Virus record (IMG/VR): IMGVR_UViG_3300037091_000039
Location: 1 to 49,365 of that record
Length of the DNA stretch: 49,365 nucleotides
Reading direction: 5' to 3' (one strand)
Source: a virus
Under the pieces are notes generated by a model. The model was not told where the DNA came from. It saw only the letters and a program-made list of their open reading frames with translations, and did not search any database. Made by a program: the position numbers and the translations under genes. Positions 41,054-48,124 of this stretch are shown here, piece by piece. Position 1 is the stretch's first letter. Each line of letters begins with the position of its first letter.

Positions 41054-41511
41054 TATTCCTCCCAATCTTCTTTAGGCACAAACTTAGGTTTCACATACGG
41101 ATTAACGATTACAAGGGGGCCAGGGCCGACGTAATCAGGATTTAACCATCGTCTCTGGTATGTCACAGACTGTTCATTCATTAGACTCATACCATATCCT
41201 GCGTAACCGCCCGGCCCACGATAATTCCCGTAGCCACCGCATCCGCCCCGGCCACAATTATCCCTAACGTAGCCACCCCTACCACCATAAGTCATAACAG
41301 AACTGCTGGTATCAATCTCGGTCCCGTTGATCCATTTAGGCGCATAGACGGTAGGCAACTTTTTAACTTGTTCCAAGTTAAAATTTACCGCCCATTGATA
41401 GAACTCCGGTGCCGTCATAGTGTAAACACTACGCGGACAATGACAAGGCGGCGGTATTTGATCGCTGACCGTCACTTGTGTAAACAAACATAGCAAGAGT
41501 AGTTTAAGCAT
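41053..41511 (-). CDS. Exported Gly-rich protein
   Basis: I chose the ATG at 41511 (AGGTGA five bases upstream) over the GTG at 41520. A signal peptide (MLKLLLLCLFTQVTVS) is followed by CHCPRSVY, then a Gly/Tyr-rich stretch (VMTYGGRGGYVRDNCGRGGC, GPGGYAGYGM) and an end rich in Pro and Tyr. Such low-complexity exported proteins can be adhesins or envelope coats; no motif identifies a function. Confidence 0.65.
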   Translation of the reverse strand: MLKLLLLCLFTQVTVSDQIPPPCHCPRSVYTMTAPEFYQWAVNFNLEQVKKLPTVYAPKWINGTEIDTSSSVMTYGGRGGYVRDNCGRGGCGGYGNYRGPGGYAGYGMSLMNEQSVTYQRRWLNPDYVGPGPLVIVNPYVKPKFVPKEDWEE

Positions 41512-41587
41512 CTTGTTCACCTTTAAAAACTTTGTGTAGCAACCCAGTCATAGTCACCGCGACAATGACAGTAATTGTTATAGACAT
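41504..41587 (-). CDS. 27-residue membrane micro-protein
   Basis: MSITITVIVAVTMTGLLHKV then FKGEQDA, a hydrophobic helix with a charged tail. It starts inside the end of the upstream gene behind an AGAGGTGGG site and overlaps the next start by eight bases. Precise coupling argues for translation. Confidence 0.6.
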   Translation of the reverse strand: MSITITVIVAVTMTGLLHKVFKGEQDA

Positions 41588-41778
41588 GACCCACCTCTGA
41601 CAATAGTTGTGGGTAGGCCACACTCTATTTCCATCAATTCTTCGGCATGTTTGTCACAGATCGGTTTGCCATCAATTTGCATAGTCGCCTTGGAAGGGCA
41701 CTTAATGCCCTTGCCAGTAGGGGAAAGCCCCACAGGACTGACACAATTAGTTTTAGGTTGTACGGGTCGAATTTTCAT
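41578..41778 (-). CDS. Small Cys-containing protein
   Basis: 66 residues with a GGAGAG site. CPSKATMQIDGKPICDKHAE and CGLPTTIVRGGSC suggest one zinc site (C27, C41, H44 and a later Cys). No function recognised. Confidence 0.6.
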   Translation of the reverse strand: MKIRPVQPKTNCVSPVGLSPTGKGIKCPSKATMQIDGKPICDKHAEELMEIECGLPTTIVRGGSCL

Positions 41779-41793
41779 AGTCTCTCCAATTGT

Positions 41794-42078
41794 TCACGTT
41801 GTTCCGAGTTCGATATTCGGTCGGTCCACAATTCCATTTGATTCAGTCTCTCCGACCACAAGGTTTGCAGGGCCAACTGTTTGTTCATTACCACTCTCCG
41901 AATCCAATCCTTCAAATAATAGGTCATATAACGCGACCAACTTGTCGTCAGCCGGTTCTTTACAGTAACTAGTCACACGATCTATGATAGCGGGTTGTTT
42001 CTCTGAAATCAAATATCGTGCAAGGACGGTCGCCGCATACTTAGCGGTCGCTAATTTAAACTCTCTTGATTCGCTCAT
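41794..42078 (-). CDS. Hypothetical helical protein
   Basis: 94 residues, first gene behind the promoter at 42196. FKLATAKYAATVLARYLISE then ADDKLVALYDLLFEGL, helices with an acidic tail; no motif. Confidence 0.6.
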   Translation of the reverse strand: MSESREFKLATAKYAATVLARYLISEKQPAIIDRVTSYCKEPADDKLVALYDLLFEGLDSESGNEQTVGPANLVVGETESNGIVDRPNIELGTT

Positions 42079-42168
42079 TTGTTCCTCTTAGGGTTAAAAG
42101 TTAAAACTACCGTTTTAGGACTCCCTCGGTCGCTATAATCTCGGTTGTCCCACCTTGGGCACCATTTA

Positions 42169-42196
42169 AGTATACCTCATTTATTAGGTTTGTCAA
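42169..42196 (-). promoter_or_regulatory. Leftward sigma-70-type promoter
   Basis: On the - strand TTGACA (42196-42191) and TATACT (42174-42169) are separated by 16 bp. The TGA of the integrase stop lies within the -35 box. A leader of about 85 bases without any gene follows, to 42078. It drives the genes to 40928. Confidence 0.8.
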
Positions 42197-43011
42197 GCAG
42201 AAATTTTATTTAACCCGGCTTTCACGAAATCGCTTTGTCGTCTAATATGAGCGTAGACCTTACTAAGCATCTGCAAATTCACATGACCCATCAATACAGC
42301 CACAGTTTCCAGGTCCACACCGGCCATAATAGCACGGGTACAGAACGTATGTCTGAGACTATAAGGCACAAACGTAACTCCTGTCTTAGTAACGAGTTGT
42401 GAACATTTTGTGTCAAGTTTTGTTGCAGAAAAACCGAACAACTTTCCGTCCGGCTGGACAGAAATTCGACGCTCCATGATCGCCATCGCTACATCGTTCA
42501 AGTGAATGATCCGTTGGAATTGTTTTCCCTTGCTGTCAATCTTTTTGTATACAATCATCCGGCCAACCCGATCAAAATTCTTAGACTCTACAAGTCTAAT
42601 CTCTCCCGGTCGTGCGCCCGTTTCGTATAACAACGTCAACAAATCGAATAAATCGAGATCGTCTACCGCTGTAATAATCTTCTGCCATTGTTCAGGTGTG
42701 AGATAAGTTTCATCTCCACGACTAATAGCAGACGGCAATTTCATCTTGGCTAATGGTGAAGTTTCGATATAACCTTCATCAGCCGCCCATTTCATACACG
42801 TCTTCATTGATCGCATGAGATTACGACGATAATTGCCCTTTGTACCTTCGACCCATTCAGTGATATGCAATGGTTTCAAATCCGCAATCCGCATGATACC
42901 CGAATGGAACCTACGCAACCGTGTATAGAACTTGAATGTTCCTGGTTTAGAGTTCATCTTATGATGGACTAAAAATTTCTCGATCAATTCAGCGACATGA
43001 TAATTTTTCAT
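42193..43011 (-). CDS. Tyrosine recombinase (integrase)
   Basis: 272 residues. SAM-like N-terminal domain (about 1-95) and catalytic domain with R134 (TGARPGEIRL), a Lys around 159-163, R220 in YSLRHTF, H243 in LMGHVN, and nucleophile Y253 (SKVYAHI). The first His of the usual HxLRH box is Tyr217 here. The set should still be catalytic. It is expected to integrate the phage or resolve dimers, so the phage may be temperate. No att site or excisionase could be identified. Confidence 0.9.
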   Translation of the reverse strand: MKNYHVAELIEKFLVHHKMNSKPGTFKFYTRLRRFHSGIMRIADLKPLHITEWVEGTKGNYRRNLMRSMKTCMKWAADEGYIETSPLAKMKLPSAISRGDETYLTPEQWQKIITAVDDLDLFDLLTLLYETGARPGEIRLVESKNFDRVGRMIVYKKIDSKGKQFQRIIHLNDVAMAIMERRISVQPDGKLFGFSATKLDTKCSQLVTKTGVTFVPYSLRHTFCTRAIMAGVDLETVAVLMGHVNLQMLSKVYAHIRRQSDFVKAGLNKISA

Positions 43012-43020
43012 AGTGATCCT

Positions 43021-43449
43021 TTATTTTTCCAGGGCCAATTTTAGTCTCTGTTTAGCGCGATGTTTAATTACTCTGAATGACTCCACACTAATCCCTAATT
43101 CTTCGGCACCGGCAATATCAGTTAATTGTTTACAATCCACAACTGTCCGTTCTTGCGGCGAAAGTAATGCCAACAATTCTTCTACCACCCCGTAATCAGG
43201 GATTTCACAAGCCACTAAATCTACACCCTCGATAGATAATAGAAAATTATTTTCATAGTTCTCATATCTATCCGCCATTTTTGTTTTTGCCACAGAATAT
43301 AGATACGAATGTATATTTTCAATCTTACTGGTATCTTGTTTTACCGCTGCCAAAAACACTTCTTGTGTAATTTCCTCCGCAGTATGAAAATTGTGGACTT
43401 TTTTATTCACACTATACAAAATTTCATTATAAAGGTCTGTGTTTTTCAC
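43021..43449 (-). CDS. ECF-like sigma factor
   Basis: 142 residues from a GTG start. Region 2-like part: HNFHTAEEITQEVFLAAVKQ then NIHSYLYSVAKTKMADRYEN; region 4-like part: LSPQERTVVDCKQLTDIAGA then ELGISVESFRVIKHRAKQRL. Second sigma-like protein in the window, of a different type from 24712. It ends ten bases before the integrase start, so the two are coupled and could be part of one decision circuit. Confidence 0.8.
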   Translation of the reverse strand: MKNTDLYNEILYSVNKKVHNFHTAEEITQEVFLAAVKQDTSKIENIHSYLYSVAKTKMADRYENYENNFLLSIEGVDLVACEIPDYGVVEELLALLSPQERTVVDCKQLTDIAGAEELGISVESFRVIKHRAKQRLKLALEK

Positions 43450-43693
43450 ACCGATACCCCCACTTCTGTAAATCGGCTATAAAAGTTCCATCGTGTTCGT
43501 ATGCCATATCGCCCCGCAAGTAAACCGTCCGTATTCGTCTGCACCCATGAACACAATCAAGCAAAACTTTTATAGCCCATTTGTGGTCGTCGAGTACCAC
43601 TAAACTACCGGGACCATATACTGTTTGAATAACGTGTCCACTATATCTGAGCCACTTTGATTGTGGTATACTCATTAGTTCTGATTGAATCAT
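43427..43693 (-). CDS. Hypothetical protein
   Basis: I chose the ATG at 43693 because GAGG lies six bases before it; a start at 43705 has too close a ribosome site. 88 residues with VIQTVYGPGSLVVLDDHKWA and a Cys-bearing basic end. It overlaps the upstream gene by 53 bases and the sigma gene by 23. Confidence 0.55.
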   Translation of the reverse strand: MIQSELMSIPQSKWLRYSGHVIQTVYGPGSLVVLDDHKWAIKVLLDCVHGCRRIRTVYLRGDMAYEHDGTFIADLQKWGYRCEKHRPL

Positions 43694-43844
43694 TTTCAAC
43701 CTCATTCCTTCGATTCGCTTCCCTCCATGCCTCTCCCAGGTTCACAAAATAATTACCTGGATCATTGGTTTCCGTGTACTTCCGTGTTGGATAAACTTTC
43801 CATTCCTTCGGATAGCAATTACTATTTTTAACTCGCCAGATCAT
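43641..43844 (-). CDS. Small hypothetical protein
   Basis: 67 residues in ATGA overlap with the RNA ligase gene. Starts MIWRVKNSNCYPKEWKVYPT; the middle GEAWREANRRNEVEND is helical. The C-terminal part lies in the long overlap with the next gene and could be altered by a frame error. Unknown function. Confidence 0.55.
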   Translation of the reverse strand: MIWRVKNSNCYPKEWKVYPTRKYTETNDPGNYFVNLGEAWREANRRNEVENDSIRTNEYTTIKVAQI

Positions 43845-44464
43845 GCGAAGTCCTTTGTCTTTAGTTTTGTAATTAGTCGGTGCCCCTTCTTATCAAACAA
43901 TGCTTCGAGCGGGCGTCCCACCATTCCCTCCGCTTGCACATCATCGCATACATGAATGGCAGATAAAAACCCATTACGGGTTTTTTCTGTAGCTTCTTCC
44001 AAGGTCATAGTGCCAAGATAAGGCACAGTGGGTAGTCCAAGTTTCTTTGCTACGTCACAGACGTTTTCCCAGGCTAACCACCATTTGCCATCGACTAGTA
44101 CATCAAAGATAATGAAGCGTTTATACAAACTATAACCTGAACCGGCCTTCTGGATACCGTAACCATAACCCTCACCATAAATCACAGCATCACAATCAGG
44201 AAAAACTAATTCCATGTGTTCCCGCGTAATATAATCGCACAAATATTCCAGTAATTCTTTAGGAATCTGCGCCTTATCTGTTTTACCGCCGAAGGTTAAT
44301 TGATTGTTGTGCCACATCACCCTGATATTGGTCCCGTCTATCTTCTCCGTCCATTCCCAGGTCTTGAGTAGACCATAGACACGGTTCTTCAAGATCAATT
44401 CCGGTTTAAGTTTAAACGTGATCGGATCGCGCTCATACAGGGTTTCAATTTTATGGTATTCCAC
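43841..44464 (-). CDS. RNA ligase (Rnl2-like)
   Basis: I chose the GTG at 44464 with GGAGA nine bases upstream, two bases after the previous stop. 207 residues. Motif I is WTEKIDGTNIRVMW (adenylated Lys about position 41), motif III about YGEGYGYG, then FIIFDVLVDGKWWL, motif IV AEGMVGRP and motif V LITKLKTKDF. Such ligases repair cleaved tRNA or other nicked RNA, typically to counter host tRNA-cutting defences. No polynucleotide kinase partner is seen. Confidence 0.88.
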   Translation of the reverse strand: MEYHKIETLYERDPITFKLKPELILKNRVYGLLKTWEWTEKIDGTNIRVMWHNNQLTFGGKTDKAQIPKELLEYLCDYITREHMELVFPDCDAVIYGEGYGYGIQKAGSGYSLYKRFIIFDVLVDGKWWLAWENVCDVAKKLGLPTVPYLGTMTLEEATEKTRNGFLSAIHVCDDVQAEGMVGRPLEALFDKKGHRLITKLKTKDFA

Positions 44465-44465
44465 T

Positions 44466-44633
44466 TTATTTCTCCGTTGTCCAAAAAGATCGCTTATCCC
44501 AGTTATCAAAAGTACGTTTCAAACATCGCATGTGTTCAGTAGCTTCGGATTTCGTATACGGCCCAATATCCTCGCAACCCTCAATTGGAAAATCTGTTAC
44601 CCAATACCCATCATCCCGTTCTTCAATTTTCAT
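44466..44633 (-). CDS. Small hypothetical protein
   Basis: I chose the ATG at 44633 because it overlaps the micro-gene stop as ATGA. 55 residues: MKIEERDDGYWVTDFPIEGC, then GPYTKSEATEHMRCLKRTF. The DGYWVTDFPIEGC pattern with GPY is common in short phage proteins of unknown function. Confidence 0.65.
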   Translation of the reverse strand: MKIEERDDGYWVTDFPIEGCEDIGPYTKSEATEHMRCLKRTFDNWDKRSFWTTEK

Positions 44634-44740
44634 CGAGGTGGATACTTCCAAGAAGTCCGAAGGATTTCGTAAACCACAAACGCCGCCACAATACCAACGG
44701 CACAAATAAAATCATATTTCATAATGAATTGCATAATCAT
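44630..44740 (-). CDS. 36-residue single-pass membrane protein
   Basis: Starts in ATGA overlap with the HNH stop and ends in ATGA overlap with the next gene. MIMQFIMKYDFICAVGIVAA then FVVYEILRTSWKYPPR: one membrane helix with a basic end. A second in-frame ATG at 44722 is possible. Confidence 0.6.
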   Translation of the reverse strand: MIMQFIMKYDFICAVGIVAAFVVYEILRTSWKYPPR

Positions 44741-45216
44741 ATTACTACCCTATTTAATCGCGCAAATTTTCCGTGGTACTTTTTCGCCGCTTTGTTATAT
44801 GCCTGTGCGGCTTCTCTCTTGCTCATAAAATAACCTAGATGTTTTTTGTGTCCATCAAATTGAATCATAGCCCGCCATTTTCCATGAAGTTTATCCCAAT
44901 GAACACCTTTGAACCCAGAACAATTATTTAGATGTTTAATTTGATTACAAATATTTTGTTGATTAGTCGCAGGGCGTAAATTTCTTCTCTGGTTATTTAA
45001 ACCATCGCCATCCTTGTGATCTACTTTCGTAAAATTTATATGTCCTTTTCTTTCAAGGATTACTCTGTGCATCCAAATACTCCTGCCATTATCATCACGA
45101 ACGGCATATTTATTATACCTTCCGTGATTATAATGCCATTTGAATTGATTCAAATAAGTATAATCAACATCACTGACTGATGCGAATTTTCCTTGAGTTA
45201 ATTTAATTCGTTTCAT
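44737..45216 (-). CDS. HNH homing endonuclease with AP2 domain (copy 6)
   Basis: 159 residues. N-terminus MKRIKLTQGKFASVSDVDY, core MHRVILERKGH...KVDHKDGDGLNNQRRNLR, AP2 domain SGFKGVHWDKLHGKWRAMI, end YHGKFARLNRVVI. GKFA at both ends. It is in overlaps on both sides and is the right-arm member of the family. Confidence 0.92.
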   Translation of the reverse strand: MKRIKLTQGKFASVSDVDYTYLNQFKWHYNHGRYNKYAVRDDNGRSIWMHRVILERKGHINFTKVDHKDGDGLNNQRRNLRPATNQQNICNQIKHLNNCSGFKGVHWDKLHGKWRAMIQFDGHKKHLGYFMSKREAAQAYNKAAKKYHGKFARLNRVVI

Positions 45217-45416
45217 AATTTTATCAGAGCCGATTTCTGGTCTTGTTTGATACTTATAGGTTGAACTATGGTGGCACTAACTTCAATACACCAATTCCGT
45301 TGGTAAGTTTCAAGTAAAGTAAGGCCATCCGGTAACTTACCGGACAGTACAAATTCCTTATACTGGTCGATTGTAAGTTTCTGTTGGATCAATTTTTCAA
45401 GTTCAATCTTGGTCAT
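45213..45416 (-). CDS. Small hypothetical protein
   Basis: 67 residues in ATGA overlap with the HNH gene on its left. TKIELEKLIQQKLTIDQYKE, amphipathic helix, then a mixed basic end. Unknown function. Confidence 0.6.
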   Translation of the reverse strand: MTKIELEKLIQQKLTIDQYKEFVLSGKLPDGLTLLETYQRNWCIEVSATIVQPISIKQDQKSALIKL

Positions 45417-45588
45417 GTCGGCCCAGTCCTATATTTGCAATCTTTTTTATCTCTTTTATCTGAAACATCAGATCATCCATTGAGTGGGCTGCGCCATCCG
45501 GTCCTATCAAATTAAGAATAAATTGATAGCCTTTACGTAGTTCTTCAATATCGTCTATTAAATAGGAATTCCCGGACCCAAGTATCAT
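45403..45588 (-). CDS. Small hypothetical protein
   Basis: 61 residues overlapping its neighbours. DDIEELRKGYQFILNLIGPD then DDLMFQIKEIKKIANIG, acidic helices; a small helical protein of unknown role. Confidence 0.6.
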   Translation of the reverse strand: MILGSGNSYLIDDIEELRKGYQFILNLIGPDGAAHSMDDLMFQIKEIKKIANIGLGRHDQD

Positions 45589-45869
45589 ATCCCACTCCGA
45601 ACTGCCGGAATAGGCACCACAATCCCACCTTGGGTCAATTTACTGGCAGCCCGTTCAGCTTCCAATCTGGTATTCCAAACCGAACTAATCTGATTATAGT
45701 AGAGAACAGCAAATCTATCCGGTTGTTCATCCATTAGTTTAGTTACTTCCCGCGCTAAATGAACAATCAATTCATCCATATCTTTAGGCGGGATTCGTGT
45801 ATCTTCATCAGTATCCCCATACCAATAAGCTATAGTTTGTATGAGCACCCGTTCAAGGTTTGTCATCAT
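45585..45869 (-). CDS. Small hypothetical protein
   Basis: 94 residues with a GGAGGGG ribosome site; ATG at 45869 or 45866. Helical N-terminus (NLERVLIQTIAYWYGDTDED), mixed middle (VHLAREVTKLMDEQPDRFAV), no motif recognised. Confidence 0.6.
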   Translation of the reverse strand: MMTNLERVLIQTIAYWYGDTDEDTRIPPKDMDELIVHLAREVTKLMDEQPDRFAVLYYNQISSVWNTRLEAERAASKLTQGGIVVPIPAVRSGI

Positions 45870-45887
45870 AATCCCCTCCGAATGAGT

Positions 45888-46094
45888 TTACATTTGTATT
45901 CCAAAAGTTTGACTGTCCGATTGGATAGATTGTAGCCGCCCGCCTTTTAAACAACAATCATCTGCCTTTGAACCGACTTGAACCATTGTATTGGGGTATA
46001 TACACGACACCAATTCTACCAAATCAAACAGACTACATTCTTTCACGTACTTCCGAATAATTTTTTTTGCTTCTTTTTTTGTTTTGACAATCAT
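45888..46094 (-). CDS. Small hypothetical protein
   Basis: 68 residues in ATGA overlap with its upstream neighbour. Basic start (MIVKTKKEAKKIIRKYVKEC) and a Cys pair (DDCCLKGG). No function recognised. Confidence 0.6.
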   Translation of the reverse strand: MIVKTKKEAKKIIRKYVKECSLFDLVELVSCIYPNTMVQVGSKADDCCLKGGRLQSIQSDSQTFGIQM

Positions 46095-46270
46095 TTCGCA
46101 TCTTCCTCATTGCAAAGGTCTAAATCATCGCGTAGACCGGCTAATGCTTGATCTAAGCGTGCCAACTTGGCCACAGTCTCATATCTTGTATGAAGTTTAG
46201 GGATTCTCTCCGTAACTTCTATGGCCTTTTTAATGTTCACATACGATTGAAAGAGTAATGGTTTGTCCAT
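46091..46270 (-). CDS. Small helical protein, paralogue of the 46491 gene
   Basis: I chose the ATG at 46270, seated behind GAGGACGAAGG. 59 residues; the end ETVAKLARLDQALAGLRDDL matches SVAKLAIADQKLALLRDRLG of the gene at 46491 and the lengths agree, so the two are paralogues. Helical bundle; no known function. Confidence 0.65.
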   Translation of the reverse strand: MDKPLLFQSYVNIKKAIEVTERIPKLHTRYETVAKLARLDQALAGLRDDLDLCNEEDAK

Positions 46271-46494
46271 CCTTCGTCCTCTCCCGGCAAGTTCCCTACG
46301 TCTTGGTAGAGTTTCCATAACCTACTACTAATATCAAGGACTTGATTCGAGACTGCCGGATAGTGTGCTGCGTCATGTTCCATAACGTAATTCTCGAACA
46401 TATCGGCAATTAGATAGACTCTATCCAATAGTTCATGTTTCAGGAACGGTTCCAATTTTCTCAGAGCCGTTTTCGGCTTATGTTTGGTCTTCAT
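46237..46494 (-). CDS. Small hypothetical protein
   Basis: 85 residues lying between the two paralogues. Basic start (MKTKHKPKTALRKLEPFLKH) then LYQDVGNLPGEDEGW. Overlaps the paralogue at 46270 by 34 bases. Unknown. Confidence 0.6.
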   Translation of the reverse strand: MKTKHKPKTALRKLEPFLKHELLDRVYLIADMFENYVMEHDAAHYPAVSNQVLDISSRLWKLYQDVGNLPGEDEGWTNHYSFNRM

Positions 46495-46661
46495 TCTGTA
46501 ATCCCCAGTCTATCGCGGAGCAATGCCAACTTCTGGTCGGCTATCGCCAACTTGGCGACTGACCGAGTTTTATCATCCAACCGTGGGATATTGTCCTCGA
46601 TTTCGCGTATGATACCGGCTAGAGCATCATACAAGTCGAAGAATGTTTTGTTATCTTGCAT
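46491..46661 (-). CDS. Small helical protein, paralogue of the 46091 gene
   Basis: I chose the ATG at 46661 (MQDNKTFFDLYDALAGIIRE), one base after the upstream stop region; longer in-frame reads overlap the neighbour. 56 residues, ending SVAKLAIADQKLALLRDRLG. Local gene duplication in the early region, with one gene inserted between the copies. Confidence 0.65.
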   Translation of the reverse strand: MQDNKTFFDLYDALAGIIREIEDNIPRLDDKTRSVAKLAIADQKLALLRDRLGITE

Positions 46662-46662
46662 G

Positions 46663-46848
46663 TCAATTTTTCTCCGGTCTAATCCAAGTCTCCAATAATG
46701 TGCCGGTTTCAAAGTCCGCGAATTCAATCCTAGACCACCGGCCTTCCGTTGACAGGTATTCCAATGCCGTGTGAGCCGCCGACATAGAATGACAATTCTG
46801 TGTTGCAACCCGGATACCGTTCACATTCCACAAATGTAGTTGAATCAT
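46663..46848 (-). CDS. Small hypothetical protein
   Basis: 61 residues in ATGA overlap with its upstream neighbour. MIQLHLWNVNGIRVATQNCH then HTALEYLSTEGRWSRIEFAD; a compact mixed fold. Function unknown. Confidence 0.6.
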   Translation of the reverse strand: MIQLHLWNVNGIRVATQNCHSMSAAHTALEYLSTEGRWSRIEFADFETGTLLETWIRPEKN

Positions 46849-47048
46849 AATATCTCAAACTCCCCTTCTAAGAGTAAAAATTCATTGTCTCGTTGATTCA
46901 GAGCGGCTGGCCGACAAGCAATATACTGTTTCCGCCCATCGTCCCGACCGGGAAGATTCTCCACTTCTGTTATTTCCACAATGGCACCTTTCGCCAGACG
47001 ATTAAAAGTACCACATTGTTGTATCGCAACTAACATTCGCGCTTTCAT
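46845..47048 (-). CDS. Small hypothetical protein
   Basis: 67 residues. MKARMLVAIQQCGTFNRLAK then RKQYIACRPAALNQRDNEFL; beta-rich with a basic start. Both junctions are ATGA overlaps. Function unknown. Confidence 0.6.
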   Translation of the reverse strand: MKARMLVAIQQCGTFNRLAKGAIVEITEVENLPGRDDGRKQYIACRPAALNQRDNEFLLLEGEFEIL

Positions 47049-47320
47049 TGAGCCACCTTACTTGTGATTCTCTGTTTGCCACCATGCCCTTTGATTCGGA
47101 GTTTACGGCGGGAATGAAAGTTATATTGTTTCGGCTTTTCCCACGGGGTAACTTCAAATACCCGGTTACGGTTTTTGTTTAAAAATTCGTACTTAAATGC
47201 GCTCTTGGATGGAAGTCGGTCAATTTCTCGACATTGACAAGAGCAGAATCTTGCCCCTGTTGACAGGACTTTTTCGGTCTGAAATGGAGTCATACAGACT
47301 ATGCAAAAGTAATTATTCAT
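47045..47320 (-). CDS. Zinc-ribbon protein with basic tail
   Basis: I chose the ATG at 47320, which overlaps the upstream stop by eight bases. 91 residues: MNNYFCIVCMTPF then ARFCSCQCREID gives two Cys pairs, followed by a strongly basic tail (FHSRRKLRIKGHGGKQRITS). Possibly nucleic-acid binding. Confidence 0.65.
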   Translation of the reverse strand: MNNYFCIVCMTPFQTEKVLSTGARFCSCQCREIDRLPSKSAFKYEFLNKNRNRVFEVTPWEKPKQYNFHSRRKLRIKGHGGKQRITSKVAQ

Positions 47321-47498
47321 CACACTCTCCGTTGGTATAAACATCAGACAATTTGCCCTCTAATGATTCAACTTGTACCCCATCGCGGGCTGGAAAAAGA
47401 TAAGAGTACAGTGAAGCTAAGTCATCAATATCAAAGTTGCGTAAACATTCTTTAATATCGGTTATTGCCTTATTTTCGTGTATTTTAAGAGCGGCCAT
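47313..47498 (-). CDS. Small hypothetical protein
   Basis: 61 residues in TAATG-type overlap. AITDIKECLRNFDIDDLASL then YLFPARDGVQVESLEGK; helix-rich, acidic end (NGECDE). The FDLxxLVxxxYP-like helix recalls the protein at 45888 (FDLVELVSCIYP), so the two may be distant relatives. Confidence 0.6.
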   Translation of the reverse strand: MAALKIHENKAITDIKECLRNFDIDDLASLYSYLFPARDGVQVESLEGKLSDVYTNGECDE

Positions 47499-47710
47499 TA
47501 TCTTCCCTTTACGGCAATAGGTATCTTGATTTTCTTAGATGCAGTCGAGCCGCTGCCTCTTTCCTGTTCACAGATTGTACAGCGATAAGAAGCGGCTTGG
47601 CCACTATCAGCGGCCCGGTTGTGTACTCGCATACCGGGGCCATAAGTTTTGTTTTGGTACTCGGCACCCGGACTTCGGAAGTCCGCGCATTTTTCGCATT
47701 TAAAAATCAT
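47498..47710 (-). CDS. Zinc-ribbon protein
   Basis: 70 residues: MIFKCEKCADFRSPGAEYQN then YRCTICEQERGSGSTASKKI, two CxxC pairs and a basic tail, typical of small phage zinc ribbons that may bind nucleic acid or host polymerase. Overlaps the next gene by one base. Confidence 0.7.
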   Translation of the reverse strand: MIFKCEKCADFRSPGAEYQNKTYGPGMRVHNRAADSGQAASYRCTICEQERGSGSTASKKIKIPIAVKGR

Positions 47711-47753
47711 AATTTATCCCTTCATTGAATTACTAGTTCACCATATTTAAGTA

Positions 47754-47927
47754 TTAAACAGTCGTTACTCCCCAATTATCATAATCGTTATCGACAATTG
47801 AAAGATCCCTTTCAAATAAATCACCTTCGCCGTCGAGGACGCGCTGACGCGCATCATTAGCATTGTCTGCTTCTATTTCGGTTATTTCCACCCCTTCCAC
47901 GGGGACAATTACTCGGTATTTATTCAT
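47754..47927 (-). CDS. Small acidic protein
   Basis: I chose the ATG at 47927, which lies just after a strong promoter. 57 residues: MNKYRVIVPVEGVEITEIEA then NANDARQRVLDGEGDLFERD, a beta-alpha unit. In the short region after its stop (47711-47753) only a ribosome site and a degenerate promoter-like motif are seen. Confidence 0.65.
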   Translation of the reverse strand: MNKYRVIVPVEGVEITEIEADNANDARQRVLDGEGDLFERDLSIVDNDYDNWGVTTV

Positions 47928-47948
47928 CGTATTTTCCTTTCTATTTAA

Positions 47949-47976
47949 AGTATACCACATAAATGGTAAAAGTCAA
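47949..47976 (-). promoter_or_regulatory. Leftward sigma-70-type promoter
   Basis: TTGACT (47976-47971) and TATACT (47954-47949) with a 16-bp spacer, followed by TTTAAATAG and then the gene at 47927. The spacer-end context TGTGG before TATACT also occurs in the promoter at 49137. Confidence 0.85.
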
Positions 47977-48041
47977 ATCGGATTTTCGGGATATTTTTTG
48001 TTATAACTTTCAATATCTCGTTGTCGTTGGCGGTAAGTCAC
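47973..48041 (-). CDS. Possible 22-residue micro-ORF between two promoters
   Basis: A GTG at 48041 with a GAGAGGG site upstream gives MTYRQRQRDIESYNKKYPEN then PI and a TGA that lies within the -35 box of the next promoter. The residue pattern is protein-like and highly charged, but the ORF is short and starts with GTG, so confidence is low. The rest of 47977-48063 holds nothing else recognisable. Confidence 0.35.
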   Translation of the reverse strand: MTYRQRQRDIESYNKKYPENPI

Positions 48042-48063
48042 TCATAAATCCCTCTCATATTTA

Positions 48064-48091
48064 AGTATACCTCATTTTTAAGGAAAGTCAA
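48064..48091 (-). promoter_or_regulatory. Leftward sigma-70-type promoter
   Basis: TTGACT (48091-48086) and TATACT (48069-48064) with a 16-bp spacer, followed by TAAATATGAGAGGG. It is the second in tandem with the promoter at 47976 and lies downstream of the gene at 48125. Confidence 0.8.
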
Positions 48092-48124
48092 ATTATTTTT
48101 TCAAAGTCAGAACGAATTTGACAT

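Noticed and set aside
47740-47750. Possible further promoter (TACTTAAATATGG downstream context)
   Set aside because: Only the region after the -10 box resembles the others; no -35 box at 16 bp, so probably a degenerate copy.
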